Of a DNA stretch of 64,000 nt, positions 42,589-58,100 are shown one piece after another (the first letter of the stretch is position 1; each line of letters begins with the position of its first letter). The DNA is from Callaeas wilsoni. Its lineage: Eukaryota; Chordata; Aves; Passeriformes; Callaeidae. The position numbers and the translations under genes are program-made. The stretch is taken from NCBI GenBank assembly GCA_013398955.1, contig VWPU01010324.1, positions 62,001 to 126,000 of the forward strand. The letters run 5' to 3'. The notes under the pieces were generated by a model. The model had not been told where the DNA came from, made no database searches, and saw nothing but the letters and a program-made list of their open reading frames with translations.

Positions 42589-44059
42589 CAAAACCTGAAT
42601 GTTCCCTGATGTTCATGTGCTTTTTATGGCTATGAAAAATGGCATTTTCTGAGCTGTCTTGCAGCAGTACTTGCTACATTGTGACAGTCAAGCATACTGC
42701 TGAATCCTTCTTTTAGCTACCTAACGCTGTGCAGTAAGAAAGAGTGAGCATCAAATTTATGAGCCTTACAGATTTGACTACTCAAGGCAGCAGATCAAAA
42801 GGAAGCTTACCTATCCCTCCAACTGATGCGAGAATGAAAAAAGACACTTGAAACCAGACTAGCTGGAATGCCCACAATGATGATGTTGAAAACAAAGTTA
42901 AGAGGCCCATCCTCAATTTTTATCACCACAAAAAATTCCCAACAAGTTTCACAATTTCAGCTTTTATCACAGCTGTGAATTTACATACTAGGACATGGCA
43001 ATGAAGTGTCCTTTACAGTGGAAGACTGCATCCATGTTATATACAGAGGGGTTCTGGATATACAACTTGTCTGTATTCATGTTAGGAAGTATGTGGTGAC
43101 CTGGATAAGACTTCGTATGCCATGGATCGGAAACCATGACATCTGAAGAACAGATACTGCATTTTTGTTCCCCACGATAGCTCCAAGGAATGAGATATCA
43201 CTGTCTACTGCAAGACTTAGGAGTGAGGTTATGTTGCCCATCTTCCACTCACTCTGCTGTAATAAGATAAGGGAGTGAAGTGTGGCTGGACAGAGACATT
43301 CTTTTAGACTGGTGGGTGCTGAGAACATTTCCAACTCTGTGCTGTGAGTGGGAGGAATGCATGCTACACCTTTCCCCTTCTGCTTCCATAAATGATGCAG
43401 AAGAGCTTCTGCTCCACATTTTGAAAAACAAAGAATAAAAAGTGTTAGCTACGGAGGAAGACCTATATTATAGGCAAGAACAAAAGAATGGTGAAGGAAT
43501 GGCCTCTTAACAATATTTTAAGTAAAAATTCTAATTGCTGTTATGCAAAGCAAATCCTACTTAACGACTCTGCCTATGTCTTTCAATGTCAAGCAGGACC
43601 TGGGAGAGACACAAACCCTGAAACAGAGTATGTTCCACAGCACATAAACCAGTACAGTTCATGCAGACTCAAATGTACACAGTGGTGTACACTTAGCTGA
43701 GAAAAAGCTGAAAGAACCCTCTGATGCTTGGACTGCAGGTCATATCACACCTGAAGAAGGAGCAGCTTGGCTTTTCCTCCCTCCTGTCAACAGTGTGTTT
43801 TCACCTGGTCCCAAATTTACTTTTCTCTGCCTCCATTCAGAGATTTCCCACACAAAGTGTTTGCGAGATGGTTTACAGTGAAAAGGATGAATAAGAGAGT
43901 TTATTTCCTCTAATTTTGAAGTGTTCACAGTTTAAGAATCAGGGTAAAATATTTCAACAGTAACCACAATGGAAGCTAGATATCAACTGCTAAACACTTT
44001 TGAACCCACAGGATCCAATAAACTGTATTTCAGCCTATGAAAAATACACAACCAATGTT

Positions 44060-45020
44060 TTGAACTAGCAATGTAGAATTTAACAAACCCTGGAAAACTA
44101 AGGAAGTTCAAAAGGACTGGGAAACAGCCAATGCTTTATCAGTAGTTTAAAAAGTTAAAAAACCAATCATATAAAATGATGACGTGGTGTCAAAAAGAAA
44201 TGTTTGGTTGATATGTGTATCAAAAATGTATCGGCATTTTACAAAATATTAGTCCTAAACAAATTCAAGACAGCACAGATGAAGTGGATTAAAAGAAAAA
44301 AAAAAAAAATTGTGAAAAAATCCTTATCCCATGAAGATTCTGCATAGATACTTTATTCAATGCTGGGCAGTATTTCTAACAATGATCGCCAAGAAAAGTC
44401 CTAGAAAAAAATTGCAGATGACACAAAAATTGATGGAACTATAGATAATGATAAAGAAAAAGTCAGTTCTGTAAAATCACTGAGAACAGGTGACAAAATG
44501 GGTTTTGCCTGAACAATGTGTTGTAATAGAGATAAGTGTAAGGTCAAACATTGAGGAATCGGGAATGTAAATCACAGTAGTAGGAAAGCAGTAAATCAAA
44601 AAGATTATAACCAGCTTTAGAATAAAGCAACTGGAAAGTGGATGATGGTGTGAGGCAAAGGTTAAGAGTACAAACAGAGCTCCTGGCTGGATGAAGAGGA
44701 GAAAACCGAGAAGGAATCAGTTAGAAGAATCACATTAGAAGAACCATTACATTGCTGTCTCCCTACTAAACGCACTGGATAATACATAGAAAAAGGCTTA
44801 AAAAATAATTCAAAATCTGTTTTATATTGTGAGACCAAAAAAAAATAAAGGCATTTTTCCTTCAGGCAAGAATGCCTATTGTACATTTGATAGTAACCAG
44901 CTACATGGTGCAGATAACCCTTTAAAATAATGTAGAGAAGGAAAAAGTCAAAGCAGCTGGAAGTTAAATGTAATCAAATTCAGGTCAGGAATAGGACATT
45001 ACAGCTTCAAAGCAATTTTG
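44060..45020 (+). mobile_element. Ancient CR1-type LINE remnant, + strand
   Basis: TTGCAGATGACACAAAAATTG (44,412) resembles the codons for the catalytic Ala-Asp-Asp box of CR1-type reverse transcriptase. TAATGATAAAGAAAAAGTCAG and a stretch near 44,530 like TAAGTGTAAGGTCA follow, as in old CR1 open frames. Near 44,960-45,000 there is a segment similar to the CR1 3' end. Many stops are present, so it is inactive. Confidence 0.6.
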
Positions 45021-45961
45021 TACTAGAACTTTCACTATATGTCTTCTATAACTTGAATTTTGAGAACTCCAAGAACAGGTGTTTTCCATTTTTTAACCGA
45101 CTGCACTAAAACTGAGCTTTAAAACCTTACTTTGAAAGAAACAGGGCACGCACAGAGCCTGGAACACATTAGGCACCAACCACACATCTGCACCTGGACA
45201 AGACCACACAGTCCCTGCTGCTGTTGGTACCACAGCTCACGTGACTCAAACCAGCTCAGTTACTCTCTGCATGTCTAGACTGTAGCAGAGCAATGGTGGC
45301 ACAGTGGGCACCACTATGAGAGGCTGCTGAGAGATGATGGGGAAACTGGGAAAGCAAGAGCTGGGCAGCAAAAAGCTCAGAGCCACCAGAGAAAGGCCCC
45401 CGCCCCAAATCCCATGGAACCATCCTGCAGTACTGCCCTGCTGGGGCAAGCACTCCTTGGTCTGTGACAGGGAGTGAGACAATACCACGAAAGTACCATA
45501 GAAACAGGAATAGATACCAACTACATTTTACAAGGTTAATACGGAATATAACATGCAAATGCCTTAGAAAATATTGTAAAGAATGAAACAATTTGGGACT
45601 TCAGGTCCTACAATGATGAATTCTCCACACTGGAGAAAAGTGACTTGGTTGTTCTGCACACATCTCAAGGTTGCTAGATCTCCTTCTAATAAATTAGAGC
45701 TTGGGCTTTTACATTGTGCCATTTGGGACAAGCTGATTATTTTTAGCACAATAATCTGCATCACATGGATTCCACAATAATACTTTTTAAACTACTCAGA
45801 GTGAAAGCTAGTATTATTCATCACTTGATTTCTTAAAACTTACATAATCAAAACAAGTCTTGTGGCTGGTGGTGGTTTTTCTGCCTAGATTTTTTTTTTT
45901 TTAAATTTAATTTAATTTTCTTAAAATCATTAAAGATGGTTCCACTGTATTGGAAAACTCA

Positions 45962-46162
<201 letters not shown>

Positions 46163-49100
46163 TCAAAACATAAACTTAGGTTTTTAAGGCCTATTGCTGT
46201 AGAATCATAAACATTTTTAGCCTGTTTAGCAGGAGAAAGCTGCACTTTCCCCTCCAAACTTACATCATAGGCATAGAACCTTCTGTATGTGTTCCCTATT
46301 TGTCATTCTGCACAGGCTGTCCCTCATAACAAAAATGTACTTTAACCTCTGTTTTCACTTCATTCTAAAGAACCTACCAGTTTTGTTGCTAGGGTTTAGA
46401 GGTTTTCGTTTTTGGGTTTTAAGGTGTATGTGAAAAAAGCATGTAGAAAACCTCCTAAGACTTCTGTATCCGAGATGTAACCAGGTCACATGGCTGGCTA
46501 CAAACTGCCACGAGCTACACAGAATCCAATCTTTCCAGGAGATTTTTATTTCTAACAGGGTAGTTACTCAACAGACTAATGAAGTCCTCAAACTAAATGT
46601 TCTTATTGAAATTGTTTTAGTCGAAAGGGAAGCAAACTGCCTTTGCAGTGTCCAACACAAGCCCTGCTCTGTTCCGCTGTGCCTGAGCAGCTATGCAGAG
46701 CTGTGCCACGTGCCACAGGGTAAGGCTGCTTCACTATTAAAATCCACCAGCACATAAACTGAACCTCCTAACACACAGATTTCTTTTTTGTCCCTTTTTC
46801 TTTTTTTTTCTCCTTGCAGAGGTTGCCTTTCACAAATAGTGTCACTGCTATTCTGTGCTGACAGACCACTTGAGAACTATCTATGTGCTCTTTTTGGCTG
46901 AATTATCATACATCCCCACAAAAAGGCTACTGGTGGTCTGATAGCCTTGGAGCTCCTGCTCCAACCAGGGTAAGAGCTCACTCAGTACACCCTTCATTCA
47001 AAAAGCAGCACTCTGTGAGATTTAGTAAGTGACTTCAACCAGAATACACATAACCTTTTCTTTCCTAATGTTACACCCTCAACACAGTGGCACCAGAACA
47101 GTCTTAGACTCCTGAAGCTAGGCGAGGGAAATGTTTAACACCAACATTGTCACAATGCCAGAAATTCACTGGCCTAAGCATGGCTGGTTGAGTCATGAAA
47201 GTACCCTTTCACTGGATGAAAATAAAATATGATACTTCCTTCTACAAAATACCTCAAAAAAGTGGTATTATTCACAGTTTTTCTGGGATAAAGGTGTAAA
47301 AGAGAGGTTAAACTCTCCTTCTATTCTTTTCTCCTGCAAGCACCACCCTACCACAGCATGTCTGCTTGTCTCTGAAGATGTGAGTAGGAGGTTAGAGCTG
47401 GTAGATGTTGCTATCCTAACTCTTCTCGCTGCCTCTTGGCTCCTCTGCCAAAAATGGATTTCTAAACAGAGGAAGGAGTACGTGGAGAGTCTGCAGCTTT
47501 CCCATTTAGTTTCAAGTTGTGAATTTGAAGCAAATTACTTCATGCCCTTCTCTTATACCTCAGAATCTCCTCGACTGCCTTTTCACACCGAGTTACTCAG
47601 TGATTATGAGTTGTCATAAGCTTTCTTACTCTGAGCTGTAAGAGGACATTCAGGTCATGAGTCACTTTCTTACACAAGCGCAAGGGCTAGAAATTACCCC
47701 TTCCATGTACAATTACATTCTGAAGTAGACACAAGAAGCAAGGGTCTGTGGTTTTCAGAAAAAAAAAATTAAAACCCCACAAACTATCCCAAGACTTCAA
47801 AGCTACAACTCATGCCAGCACTGCTCAGGGACTCACTTCACAAGAGACAGTTTAAAACTACTTCTGTTAAGCTGCTGCCTTGTCCCCAGCTGAGCTCTGT
47901 CACTTGAGCCAGGGATGATCCTCAGCCAGATTTCCCTGACAGATGCACTCAGGTGCCAACAAAGAAAGGCTGTTGAACCCTCACAGCAGGGTTCATCTTG
48001 TAGTAACTCCAGCTGGGTTTGGTACAGGAAAGAGCAGGAAGGTGAGTGGAAAAGGTTTATTTGCTAAAGAGCGAAATCCACATTCTAGGTGTGTTTCAAA
48101 AGTCAGTGATCAGCAACATGTCCCATTTCATGTCTACTTCTCCCGGCAGTCATTTGAGAACTGTCCTTCTGTCAGTAGCTCTTCTCCTCCACATTGCTTC
48201 TCATCTTAGACAAGAGCATAGGGAACACAGGCACCAGAAGCAGCGGAGGACACAGGACTCAGAGCCAACCCCTAGGCAGTAGCTCTGCTCTCTTCGTGGG
48301 GAGAACAGGGCTGGTCAAGCCTCTCAGCTTTAGATCCTCCTCCCACTCAGCAAGTAGAGAAGCACATGGTAAGAAACTAAGGCCTTCCAAGGGCCTTGCA
48401 ACTCCCATGAGCAGCATTTTCCTTACTCCTGTTTTGCATACCTCACTCCAGCTCTGACCTGCCCAGAGTTTTGAAGGCTTCTCTCTCATTCAGCAGTGGG
48501 CGATTCCACTCCCCAGCTGATGCCTTTCACAGCTGGACCAGAGGAAAGACCTGTCAGAAAGGGCAAACTGATCCTGTTCCTTCTCTTCAGCAGCAGGAGA
48601 GGGACACATGAAATATTTCTGGTGGGAACATATGATGGTATTTCAGGGGAGCTGGCTGCACTAAGATACAGCTGTCTTTACGTCCCTGTCCCCTCCTCAT
48701 CCACAAAAGTAGCCGAAAGAGGATGGAAGTGAACAGGAGGCTAATGCAGCAGCTGAACTGAGGTTTAAAGGCAGTGAGTTTTCCAGCTTCTGCAGTTGCA
48801 TTAACTGCATCTTGGCAAGGTCTTCTTCAGGTTTTCTGCTAGTGTCTGAAGGTGTTGCTAAAGCAGAATTTGCTGCATTTTATAAGAATTATAAGTAGAA
48901 ATTACTTAAAACACAGTTTGTGACAGATTGTGGGTCTTTGACAACTTGCTCTCACCTAGAGTGGAAATGCTAAAGAAATATTTTCCAAGATTCCTTAGCA
49001 AATATTTAAGTGGAGAAAATTGTAGATTTGGGTCATCACATACCACTGTCTCCTAAAAACAAAGCCCCCTATCCAAACTTATCAGAAGGTCCATGGCGGT

Positions 49101-52100
49101 TATCACTTTCTCCTGCTATTTGAGCTATAGCTCAGATGGATTCGAAAATTTAACTCAGCTCAACTCAGAATGTTTTGCTCAGAAAAATGTTTTCCACGTA
49201 AAATTTACTAACATTTTCACACTGGCCCTAACATTTCATGTCAATCCAGAGTACCAAAAAGGAGTAACTTGTGATTTGAATAACTGAGCTTACAATAGCA
49301 TTTTGGCACCGGGTACTCCTCAGTAAACAACTGAGAATATAAGCATTAAGTACAAGCATTTTGAAAATTTTAGAATGGATTTTTCTTTCACATATTTGAT
49401 CTACAAGAATCTTTTTTAGCTCTTTGTCAAGTAAAGGTTTTTATTTTGAAGAGCTGTTTTACAGTGAAATCCTGAAGTAGAATTCATTCCAGATTAAGAC
49501 AAATATAGCAAAAAGAACAGAAGTATGATAGCACAACAAATGTGGCTGAAGCCACATGTTCTGTTCAGTGTATACATTTTTAGAACACTCATTCCTTCAA
49601 ATCAAGACAAATTCAGGTAATTTCTTCATTCCCTATTTTTTCAAATGTAGGCCCAGATGACTGGGCAAACACAAAAGGATTCCAGCCAAGGATTGCTTTG
49701 AAATTCTTTATAAACTGAAAGACACAGTAGCTGCAGTTGGAAAGAATACCTTCAACTTTTGCAACCAAAAGCAATTACAAGAAACCCTGTATTTTTTCTG
49801 GTTTGTCACGCTTGAAAGCATATTGTGTGCAAACCTGTGCAGTTAGTCTGTTTGCAAGGATTCTTCCTGTCAAAATGAGACAAATAAAACCTTAATAGAA
49901 AGACAATGATATTTCAAGTTCATAGCAACATTTTTGCTCAGCTACTACAAAGGTTTTACATCCTGTTAAATACTGGCATTTTTCTTCTTAATAAACAGCA
50001 CTCAACTGTAAATAAAAAAAACCTCAATGAACAACAAACCAATCAACCTCAGAGTAATACTTTAATGAGTTTTTAATGTATTGATAAAAGATCTATACTT
50101 AGTAACATATTGTGTCTCAGCTAAAATGCCAAAAACCAGGTCTACCTCTTTCCCACAGACTGAGAGGGGGATCTCCTTTTAAAACCTCACACCGTCATTA
50201 TCTAATATTCCTAAAGATAGCTTCACTCCAAATGATCTTATTGGTATCAGCAATCCATGAGCTCACTGCTGACAGTCTCCCCAGACAAGAAGCAGGACAG
50301 CACTAAACCACAGCACCAGGCAGGAGGTCAGACAGGGGGCACACAGTCTCACTGAAACGCCACTGGATCTCAGCCCCAGAGAGGAGGGAGGGTCTGCAGA
50401 GCTCTGCTGATTTGTTCTCTGTAAGTGAAATTGTTTCTTTACAAAGCTGGAGAGACAAACTTTATTTCCCGCAAACAGCTCTTCAGCGCACAAGGCAATA
50501 AGGTTCTTCCTCTTCTATGACAGGTGAGGCACTGAGATGGATCTGGCTGTTCTTTCTCTCCAGGACTAGTTTTTGGGGATGGTTATAGATAGCAGGGATA
50601 CTATGCATTCACACAGCTCATTCTCATTTCTCGTACCCAGACCTACCTAGTATCTGTAAATAACTTCCTCCACAGCAAGCCAATTTCCACACGAATGGCA
50701 GTGGCTCCCAAGAATACGGTTATTGCCACAGACTGCAAGTTACCAACATGTGCCACTTCCTTTTGTTTACAGGGAAAGTTTGGTTCAGTGAGCAATAGCA
50801 TGTTTCCCACAACAACTGACAGCCCCCTAAAGATAACATTAATAATGAAGCCTGTTCTAATGAAGGCCTACCTGCTCTCTAGAGCAAACTTAAGATGTGC
50901 AAATTATTTTTAAGCAGATGGCTTTAAGTAGTTAACAGCAGCTTAATGAGGCAAATTAAAAACAGTTCATGATTTGCTAAACCCTCTCTGCTTTGTGCCT
51001 TAATTGTTCAATTGTCATTTCTTGGCAAGGAGCGAGAATAAAGAAAGAAGGCAGGCATTGTTTTAAAGGCAGCGTGTCATGCCAGGACTGAAGCTGTAGT
51101 CCCAACACCTGAGGGTGAGGCTTCCTGCTAGCCAGGAGCAGACAGAGCGAGCCACTGCCCCTCCCTGACCCCAGGGCACGTCCGCCCTCGGCGGAAAGCT
51201 TCTGCATCGCTTACTGCACACGGAATAAAAAAGATGAAATACAATACCGAGCAGAAGTATGTTTAGCATGCACAGGCTGCCCTGCTGAAAAGCAAGAGGC
51301 TGAGATAACACTGGAGCAGTGCACAAGCAGGTGGAGATGAGGATCAACAATGCCCACAGTATTTTTAATTCACAAATTGCAACTTGACAACACTGATTCA
51401 ATATTTTAAGCTAAAGACAGAGAAGAGAACAAGCAAGCAAAAATTAGTAATTTGGCTATTTATAAACTCAAATCTTGAAACTGTAATCGTTACTTTTGAC
51501 TTTAACGCAAAACTCACTAAAACCTGTGCTATACTCAGTCGACTGGAAATGCCAAGATAAACAAACCACTGATTCATTTCAACCAAGAGTGGTAGTACAG
51601 AACTACTTTGCAACAAAAGAAGGAAGCAAAAAAAAGGAGGCTGATCTTCCTTAAGGATCACAAACTGACAAAGTGCTATTGTAATATGTCAGAGAAGGAG
51701 TTCAAGAGTGGAAAAGTTAAGTGACCAGGAGGGGGTAGCAAAGTGATTAAGCTAATACTAACTTTCATTAAGAAACAAACATACCCCATCACCATTAGTT
51801 GTTCTGGCATGCACCAACTGGCCTTACACTGCAGGAGCCCTCTTTCTCTGTGCAGGAAACTTTCAAATAATTGTTTTTCTGTTTGCCTTCAGACTGGCTC
51901 TGATTGAATTTCAGTTCAATCTTTACTTCATGTAGTTGGACTTACTGCTCCTCAGCTGCTCTAAATAGGTGCAAGCTCCCCTTCTAATCCTTTAATCCAG
52001 AAAGCTGAGGCCCTGGAAATTGCAGCTGCTGCAACTCACAGCAGAAATTCAACCTAAGGATGTCATAAGCCACACTGGTTGGCTTAAAAGTGCAAACACT

Positions 52101-55100
52101 TGTAAATTAACTGCAGCAGAGGCAGCCCTGATAAAAGCAGGTGGAGGTGCAATTTTGCTTGGTCAAATATAAACTTGGTCAAATATCAACTATTTATCAC
52201 TAAGGAACACATTACCAGCATGAGCATTTTTCTGAAAACATGCAGGGTCTCATCTAACAGAACCACATTTGAAGAATGTAAGTTAAGTGTTTATGAGCTG
52301 GGAAGCAGCTGAACAGACACTGCTTCCCATTCTACTGTCTCGTGCCACAACAGAATCGAGCAACACGAAACACCCCGCTCGGCTCCTCCCAACCTGGGGG
52401 TGCGTGATCACGCCTGCTCAGCCATGGAGAATGGAGCAGCTGAACTCTAAATAGTCCAGATGGAGAAACTAGATGTGAATATTTTACAAGGCTTGGAAAA
52501 ATATGGATGGTTCTTGAGTTCCTTAACTCTTTGAAAAAACAAACTTTAATCTGAGTAGAATCACGTTCCATTTCTAGTTTCATTTAGAGATGGCTAAAAC
52601 ATTTTTGTCAAAGTTGTTTAAAGAAACCCCAACAAAACAGCTTGAGGCAGACAGAATATTCCAGTTGGAAGAACTGAAGTCTGGCAGCTACAAGAAACTG
52701 AAAACACAATCCCTTAATGGAAAGTATTAAGCAATCTTAATTATAAGTGCTACCAGTTCCTCATATAATAAAATCAAGTAAAATTACTTCCTAGAACTGT
52801 AGGGACTATCAAACTAACGATTAAAAATGGTTAAATTTGCACGATTCAAGTGTGTCCAAAGACAATAAAAATACTTTGAAACAGACCAGCAAGTATAACT
52901 AGCTAAATAATACACATATTTAGGTAACTAATGTTCTTAGAATCAAAACACTTCTTCAGACTGAATGTAATTTATGATACTGTAATTTCAAAGGAGTATC
53001 CTAATTTGGTATCTTACAACAGACTGTACTTTCACTCTCAGGAATTCAGAGCTGGAAGAAATTTTTTTTTTTTCTCCCAAACGTTCCTGAAACATCAAAA
53101 CATTCCACCTATTATTTATAATTCTGGAAAGATTTAGGTCATCTCTCAAAAGACATGTTCAGGAATTAAATACCAATCAACTAAATACATCAAGTCCACA
53201 TGCTAAAATTAGAAACACATTAAATCCTTATGTCAGTGTGTTTACTGAGAAGTCGCCTTTTATCACCTGAAGTTTTCTTTTCAAGATTATTACACTCACC
53301 CACAGAGCCACTCAAATGAAGCACACCTGCCTCTCAGCCAAGTTTGGAGACACCGTAAATCTCAACTGCGTGGGCAGCTTTAACGAAGCTGCTGGGATTT
53401 GCAGTGGATTGATGGGAAGTCACATGCATGTTTGTCTCTGATGACTTTTACTTGACAAGGTGGCTGTGAAAAGCAGCTTAAAAAGGTAACATCACCTGCT
53501 GTAAACAATACTGCTGTAGGTATGTGCCCAAAACCCAAAGAGTCCCTTTTGAATAAGAGTTTGTATACAGGGGGATTGACAAGCTCTTAAGGTCTTACAC
53601 TCTTTAGTTTATTCACCTTAATCTTCCTTGAAGATCTCAATTCTCCTCTTGAAGATTAAAAACAAGAACATGGGAGAGGGAAACCTTTATTAGATTAAAT
53701 CTAGTCCAACACTCACCTATACAAAATCAGCTGGCAAAACCACTGTCAACAACTTCACCCTCTCCCTTCAAGTTGTATCAAAACATTGCAGTTTATGTTT
53801 ACATATGTATGCGTGTGTGTATATCCCATATGGAAGCTGACAGCCAAAAGTGATTCCAAGAAGCAAGAATAGACACTCCCTGTTTTTGATGTACTTTTGG
53901 ATTACACCACATGCAATATAAATCCAGGCTACTCTGACTGTTTCTTTCTCCTAAACTTCAGTCTATGTATCTCTTATTTTCCTTCTTGTGACAGGTGCCT
54001 GAAATGGCACACGCGGCCACCTGAAGTTTTGATCACTCTGTAAGTGCCGGGAAATTGTGCTGATTCCAAGACTTGTTCAGTGCGTGTTCCATGACTGAGA
54101 CTTAGCTACCACACCACATGTGGACTGCATTCATCACCATCCCTCTCTTACTTTTGACACTATAGGTCATATGGGACCGTATCTGCAAGATCACACAGAT
54201 TTCCAAGTCGAGATGGTATTTTAGCTTGCTGCTACAAGGACAGTCCAGCTCCCAGTGGAACTTCAGGATGAAAAGAAGCCATTGGTAAGATACATTCAGT
54301 GTCCACTGAACAGAACTATAGATCCTCTCTTCTCAATGTCACCAAACTGGAAATGTTTCTCACGTGACCACCAGAAGGTACATTTCCACACAGAACTCAG
54401 AATATGAAGTCTCACACACTGAAGACAGACTGAAAAGAAACAGATGTCAGATGTGACAACAGATGTGTCATCCAAATTTACCAGTCATCTAGAGAACATC
54501 CAGAGAAGCACTTAGGTGTACAGCCTCCAACAAGTGATAGAGAAGGAATAAAATAAAACCAAGGAAGTTTAATAAGGCGGTAATAAGTTTGTAACTCGAC
54601 TCTGACAGGTTTCCATTTCCTAAAAACTAGTAAGTCAAGAATTGTTCAAAAATGCAGCTTTAGGCATATAATTATCAAAGAAATAATGAGATTCTGCAGG
54701 AAACTCTAAAAACTCACAGAGCATGTGTCAAAAGAGAACTTTTTACTCCCCAATCATTTTAAGTTAATGTCTTCTAAGCCATCAATGTAAACTCTCAAAA
54801 ATATCAGGAGGTACCCTAAACAAGTCAGACTTCATTAATATAGATGAATTTACTGAATTCACAGTAAGAAAGATAAATGGAAAAGCTGCTGTGGGACAAA
54901 TCACAAATTCTAGATATTGATGCACTCCCCACCGAGATCATGCTCTAAAAGTATAGCTTGGTGGTACAGCAAAATGAAATATTCATCTCTCTGCCCAGCA
55001 ATGTATGCAAGCATTCTCATAACCCAAAGTTATACCATATCCAAATCCTTTCTTTAGGAATTATTTATAGACATTCCTTTTCAAATGCATAATTCATATA

Positions 55101-58100
55101 CATGTTTAACCTTCCAATAACACTAGAATCTTTAACACACTAAACAAAGCTTTTATTTGTTCACCTTTTCCAGCATCTTAGACCAGCAAAACATCTTAAC
55201 CTTGTAGTCTTATAAAAGCATATTCCCTGTAATGCACAGTTCTGCTGTATTTCATTAAAATAAAGTTTTAACAGATTATCTTGCTTTTGGCTTCTAATGA
55301 ATAAACAAACTTGAATGCAGATTTTTCTTGGAACACAGCTAATTACATTTGTACAAGGTTGTAAAGCAAAAGGGCAAGGGGAATTCCCCAGCAGAGATTA
55401 CTCAGATTACTTTCTATTCAAAACACATGCATGTTCCTAAGGACAGAATAACATAAAATAAATTGGAGAGTAAAATTAAGGACACCTGCCAATATATATA
55501 AAAAAAAAAAATTAAACTGCAAAGAAGCACCCCTACCCCCTCATATGCTACAGCATGCCTACTGCTGGAAGTCTAGAAATAATGTTGTAATTTTATTTGT
55601 TCATTATGTAGCAAACTAAGCAGATTTCAAATAGAAAAAGCTATGTAAATAATGCTTACACCAATGTCCAAACTATCACATACCTCACATATCTCCAGTT
55701 CTATAAAATGATGTTCCGAACATGAACTAAAAAATTAAATTTACTTGCCAAATCAAATAAATGTGCAAAAATGCAGTCAGGTTGGAAACTACAAGTGCTT
55801 TTACAATACACTATTATTTTAATTCTGCATCATTTTTATTTAAGAGAGAGAAAATCTTTTCCTTATGCTGAAGGGGAAAAACAATCATCTGCGAGTTGAA
55901 GTATTAGAAATTATTATTCACAAGTCTAAATAGAAAGTAGTTATCGGATGAGTTTTGGAAAATACTTTGGAATATACAAGCTTACTTGACTCAATTCCCT
56001 TTGCTTCCTTTTAGGTTATGAATGTTTTGCCAGAACTTGACATTACATTTCACGGTTTTATTTTTACTGACTCATGGCATTGCTAGTTTCTTTAAAGAAG
56101 GTACAGGTGTTAATAGACATAATTTAAGATACTTCTTCTGCTAAGCAAGGCATGTAGTAAATAAATAAGGGTAGGAGAGAGAATGCAAAGTATCTTCATA
56201 GTTAAAGGAGTTTATGGGCAGCTTCAGCTGGCAAAGACAGGTTTTCCAATACTAGCATCTTTTCACTATCTCTGACTACACTATCAACCTGTTAATTTAT
56301 GCTACAATAATGTTTTTATCTGAAATATTTATCTGCAGTATTTCTTTAATCTTTTGAAAGACTACTTCATTCTTCAGTATTATTCACTTCACCTTGCGAT
56401 CTGCAAAGGTTTTCATCTCCCAGAGGCAGGTGTAAAGACTGAAAGGGTTTCTTGCTTAATTTTAAAAATGAAAGGCCCAATAATTGATAAATAAATCTGT
56501 ATCTGGATTTCTATCTCTGTAGCACCCTTGAAAGTTTGCATTCAAGAGAGCCACTCTCCCTAATGGATCAGATAAACTTCACACTGTCAGGGCAATACGC
56601 TTCAGCTGACATGCTGATTATTCTCAGTGTTCGCATTCTCACACGTGGGATATGCAGAATGTGACAGCGCCTTCTTCATCAAAAAGGGTCTGCAGATCAT
56701 AGGGGCTGGGAGAGCTGAGTGGCAGAGCTCAGAGGCTGATGGTGGGTCACGGGGCCCTAGGTTTATGTGCCAGCAACTGGAAACACCCAAGTGTGTTTGT
56801 TTTTCCCAATGAATTTAATCCTGAGTGCGTGTGTAGCTCATTAGCAAACTCCCAGCAGGACAGCGGGAGACCTGCGTCTGAAAAGACCCAAGCTCTGTGC
56901 TGATGGCTGCATAAGAGGTCCAGGGTGCAAGCACAGGCATTGGACAGACTGAGAGCCTCTGCTAATATCTGAAGGGTCCTTGAGCATGAGAACACTTGTG
57001 AAGGGTGCAAGCCCCTGCATCTATCTGACAGTGAACATAAGGAGGAGGATCAAAACCTGGCTACCTGTGGGTATGCTGCAGGTGAGTTGTGGCAGGACTA
57101 CACAGGGGTGCTACAAAGGCAGGGCTGTCAGTGGCTCTCTGTGTGGGCAGCTGCATCAGTGTCCTCTTAATGCATGTGTGCACCTCTCTGGAATATGTCC
57201 CAACTGCAAATGGGAACTTCAGCAGTCACATCCATCCGACAGAGATGGAGACACCTGGACCTGGCTGGGCTTCAAGAGCTGGGAAGGAAGACTCTCCAGG
57301 TCTTGGAGTCTACTGAATGCAGCTGTTTTCTTACCATCTTTAACTGTGTTACATACATTTACATCAAATTTATTTTTGCTTTTCCTTTAAATTCTGAAAA
57401 ACAAATACAGACAGATGGTGCTACGTATTTGATACAATATCATATCACAAATGAAAATAGACAATTTATTGCTCATGGTTTGTCTATTACCTGCAAGACT
57501 TTAAATGAAGCAGTTTGGTTAATTACCTAGCTCAGCCCAAGGGCATTAGCCTAAAACCAGCTGTACAGGCAGGCATAAAAAACCTGGAATATTTGCCCAG
57601 TATTTCCACTGATTTAATGACAGTAATTTGAAATTGGTTTTTTTCCCCTATGTTTGAAAATTGCACCATTTTAAAAGAAGTGTAAATCTAACACAAATAA
57701 ATTAAATCCACAGAAGCCTTCTGAAAGTAGTATTTTAAAATTCAAAGCGCTTGGTTTAATTTAAGGAGTTATTGTTGAAAATTAAAGACCACCTGAAGAA
57801 AATGCAATATGCGCGACCATAAAGATATTTGCTTAGGTTTATTTAAAGGCCAGTCTCCAGCACAAGCAACTAGGAAATAGAGGATGTAAGTTTCTCCCAT
57901 TCAGCCTCCTGGGCTGTGCCTCTTCCTACTCTGCAGTAACAGGTGCAGGAAGCTGCAAGAAAGTGAGAACATCACCAGAAGGGCTAAGGTAGTGTAACAG
58001 GCTAAATACCTGTGTCAATCTTCTTATTGTCTTTAAAGGATAGCTATCACTTTGACATGGAAGACACCATTTAAATTTAGTGCATTTAATACTCTTATCA

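Noticed and set aside
43077..43431. Two overlapping - strand open frames in a MAN1A2 intron
   Set aside because: No splice structure and no known protein similarity. Considered as a possible processed pseudogene, but nothing supports it.
52402..52413. Perfect 12-bp palindrome GCGTGATCACGC
   Set aside because: About 16 perfect 12-bp palindromes are expected by chance in 64 kb. No neighbouring structure supports a function.
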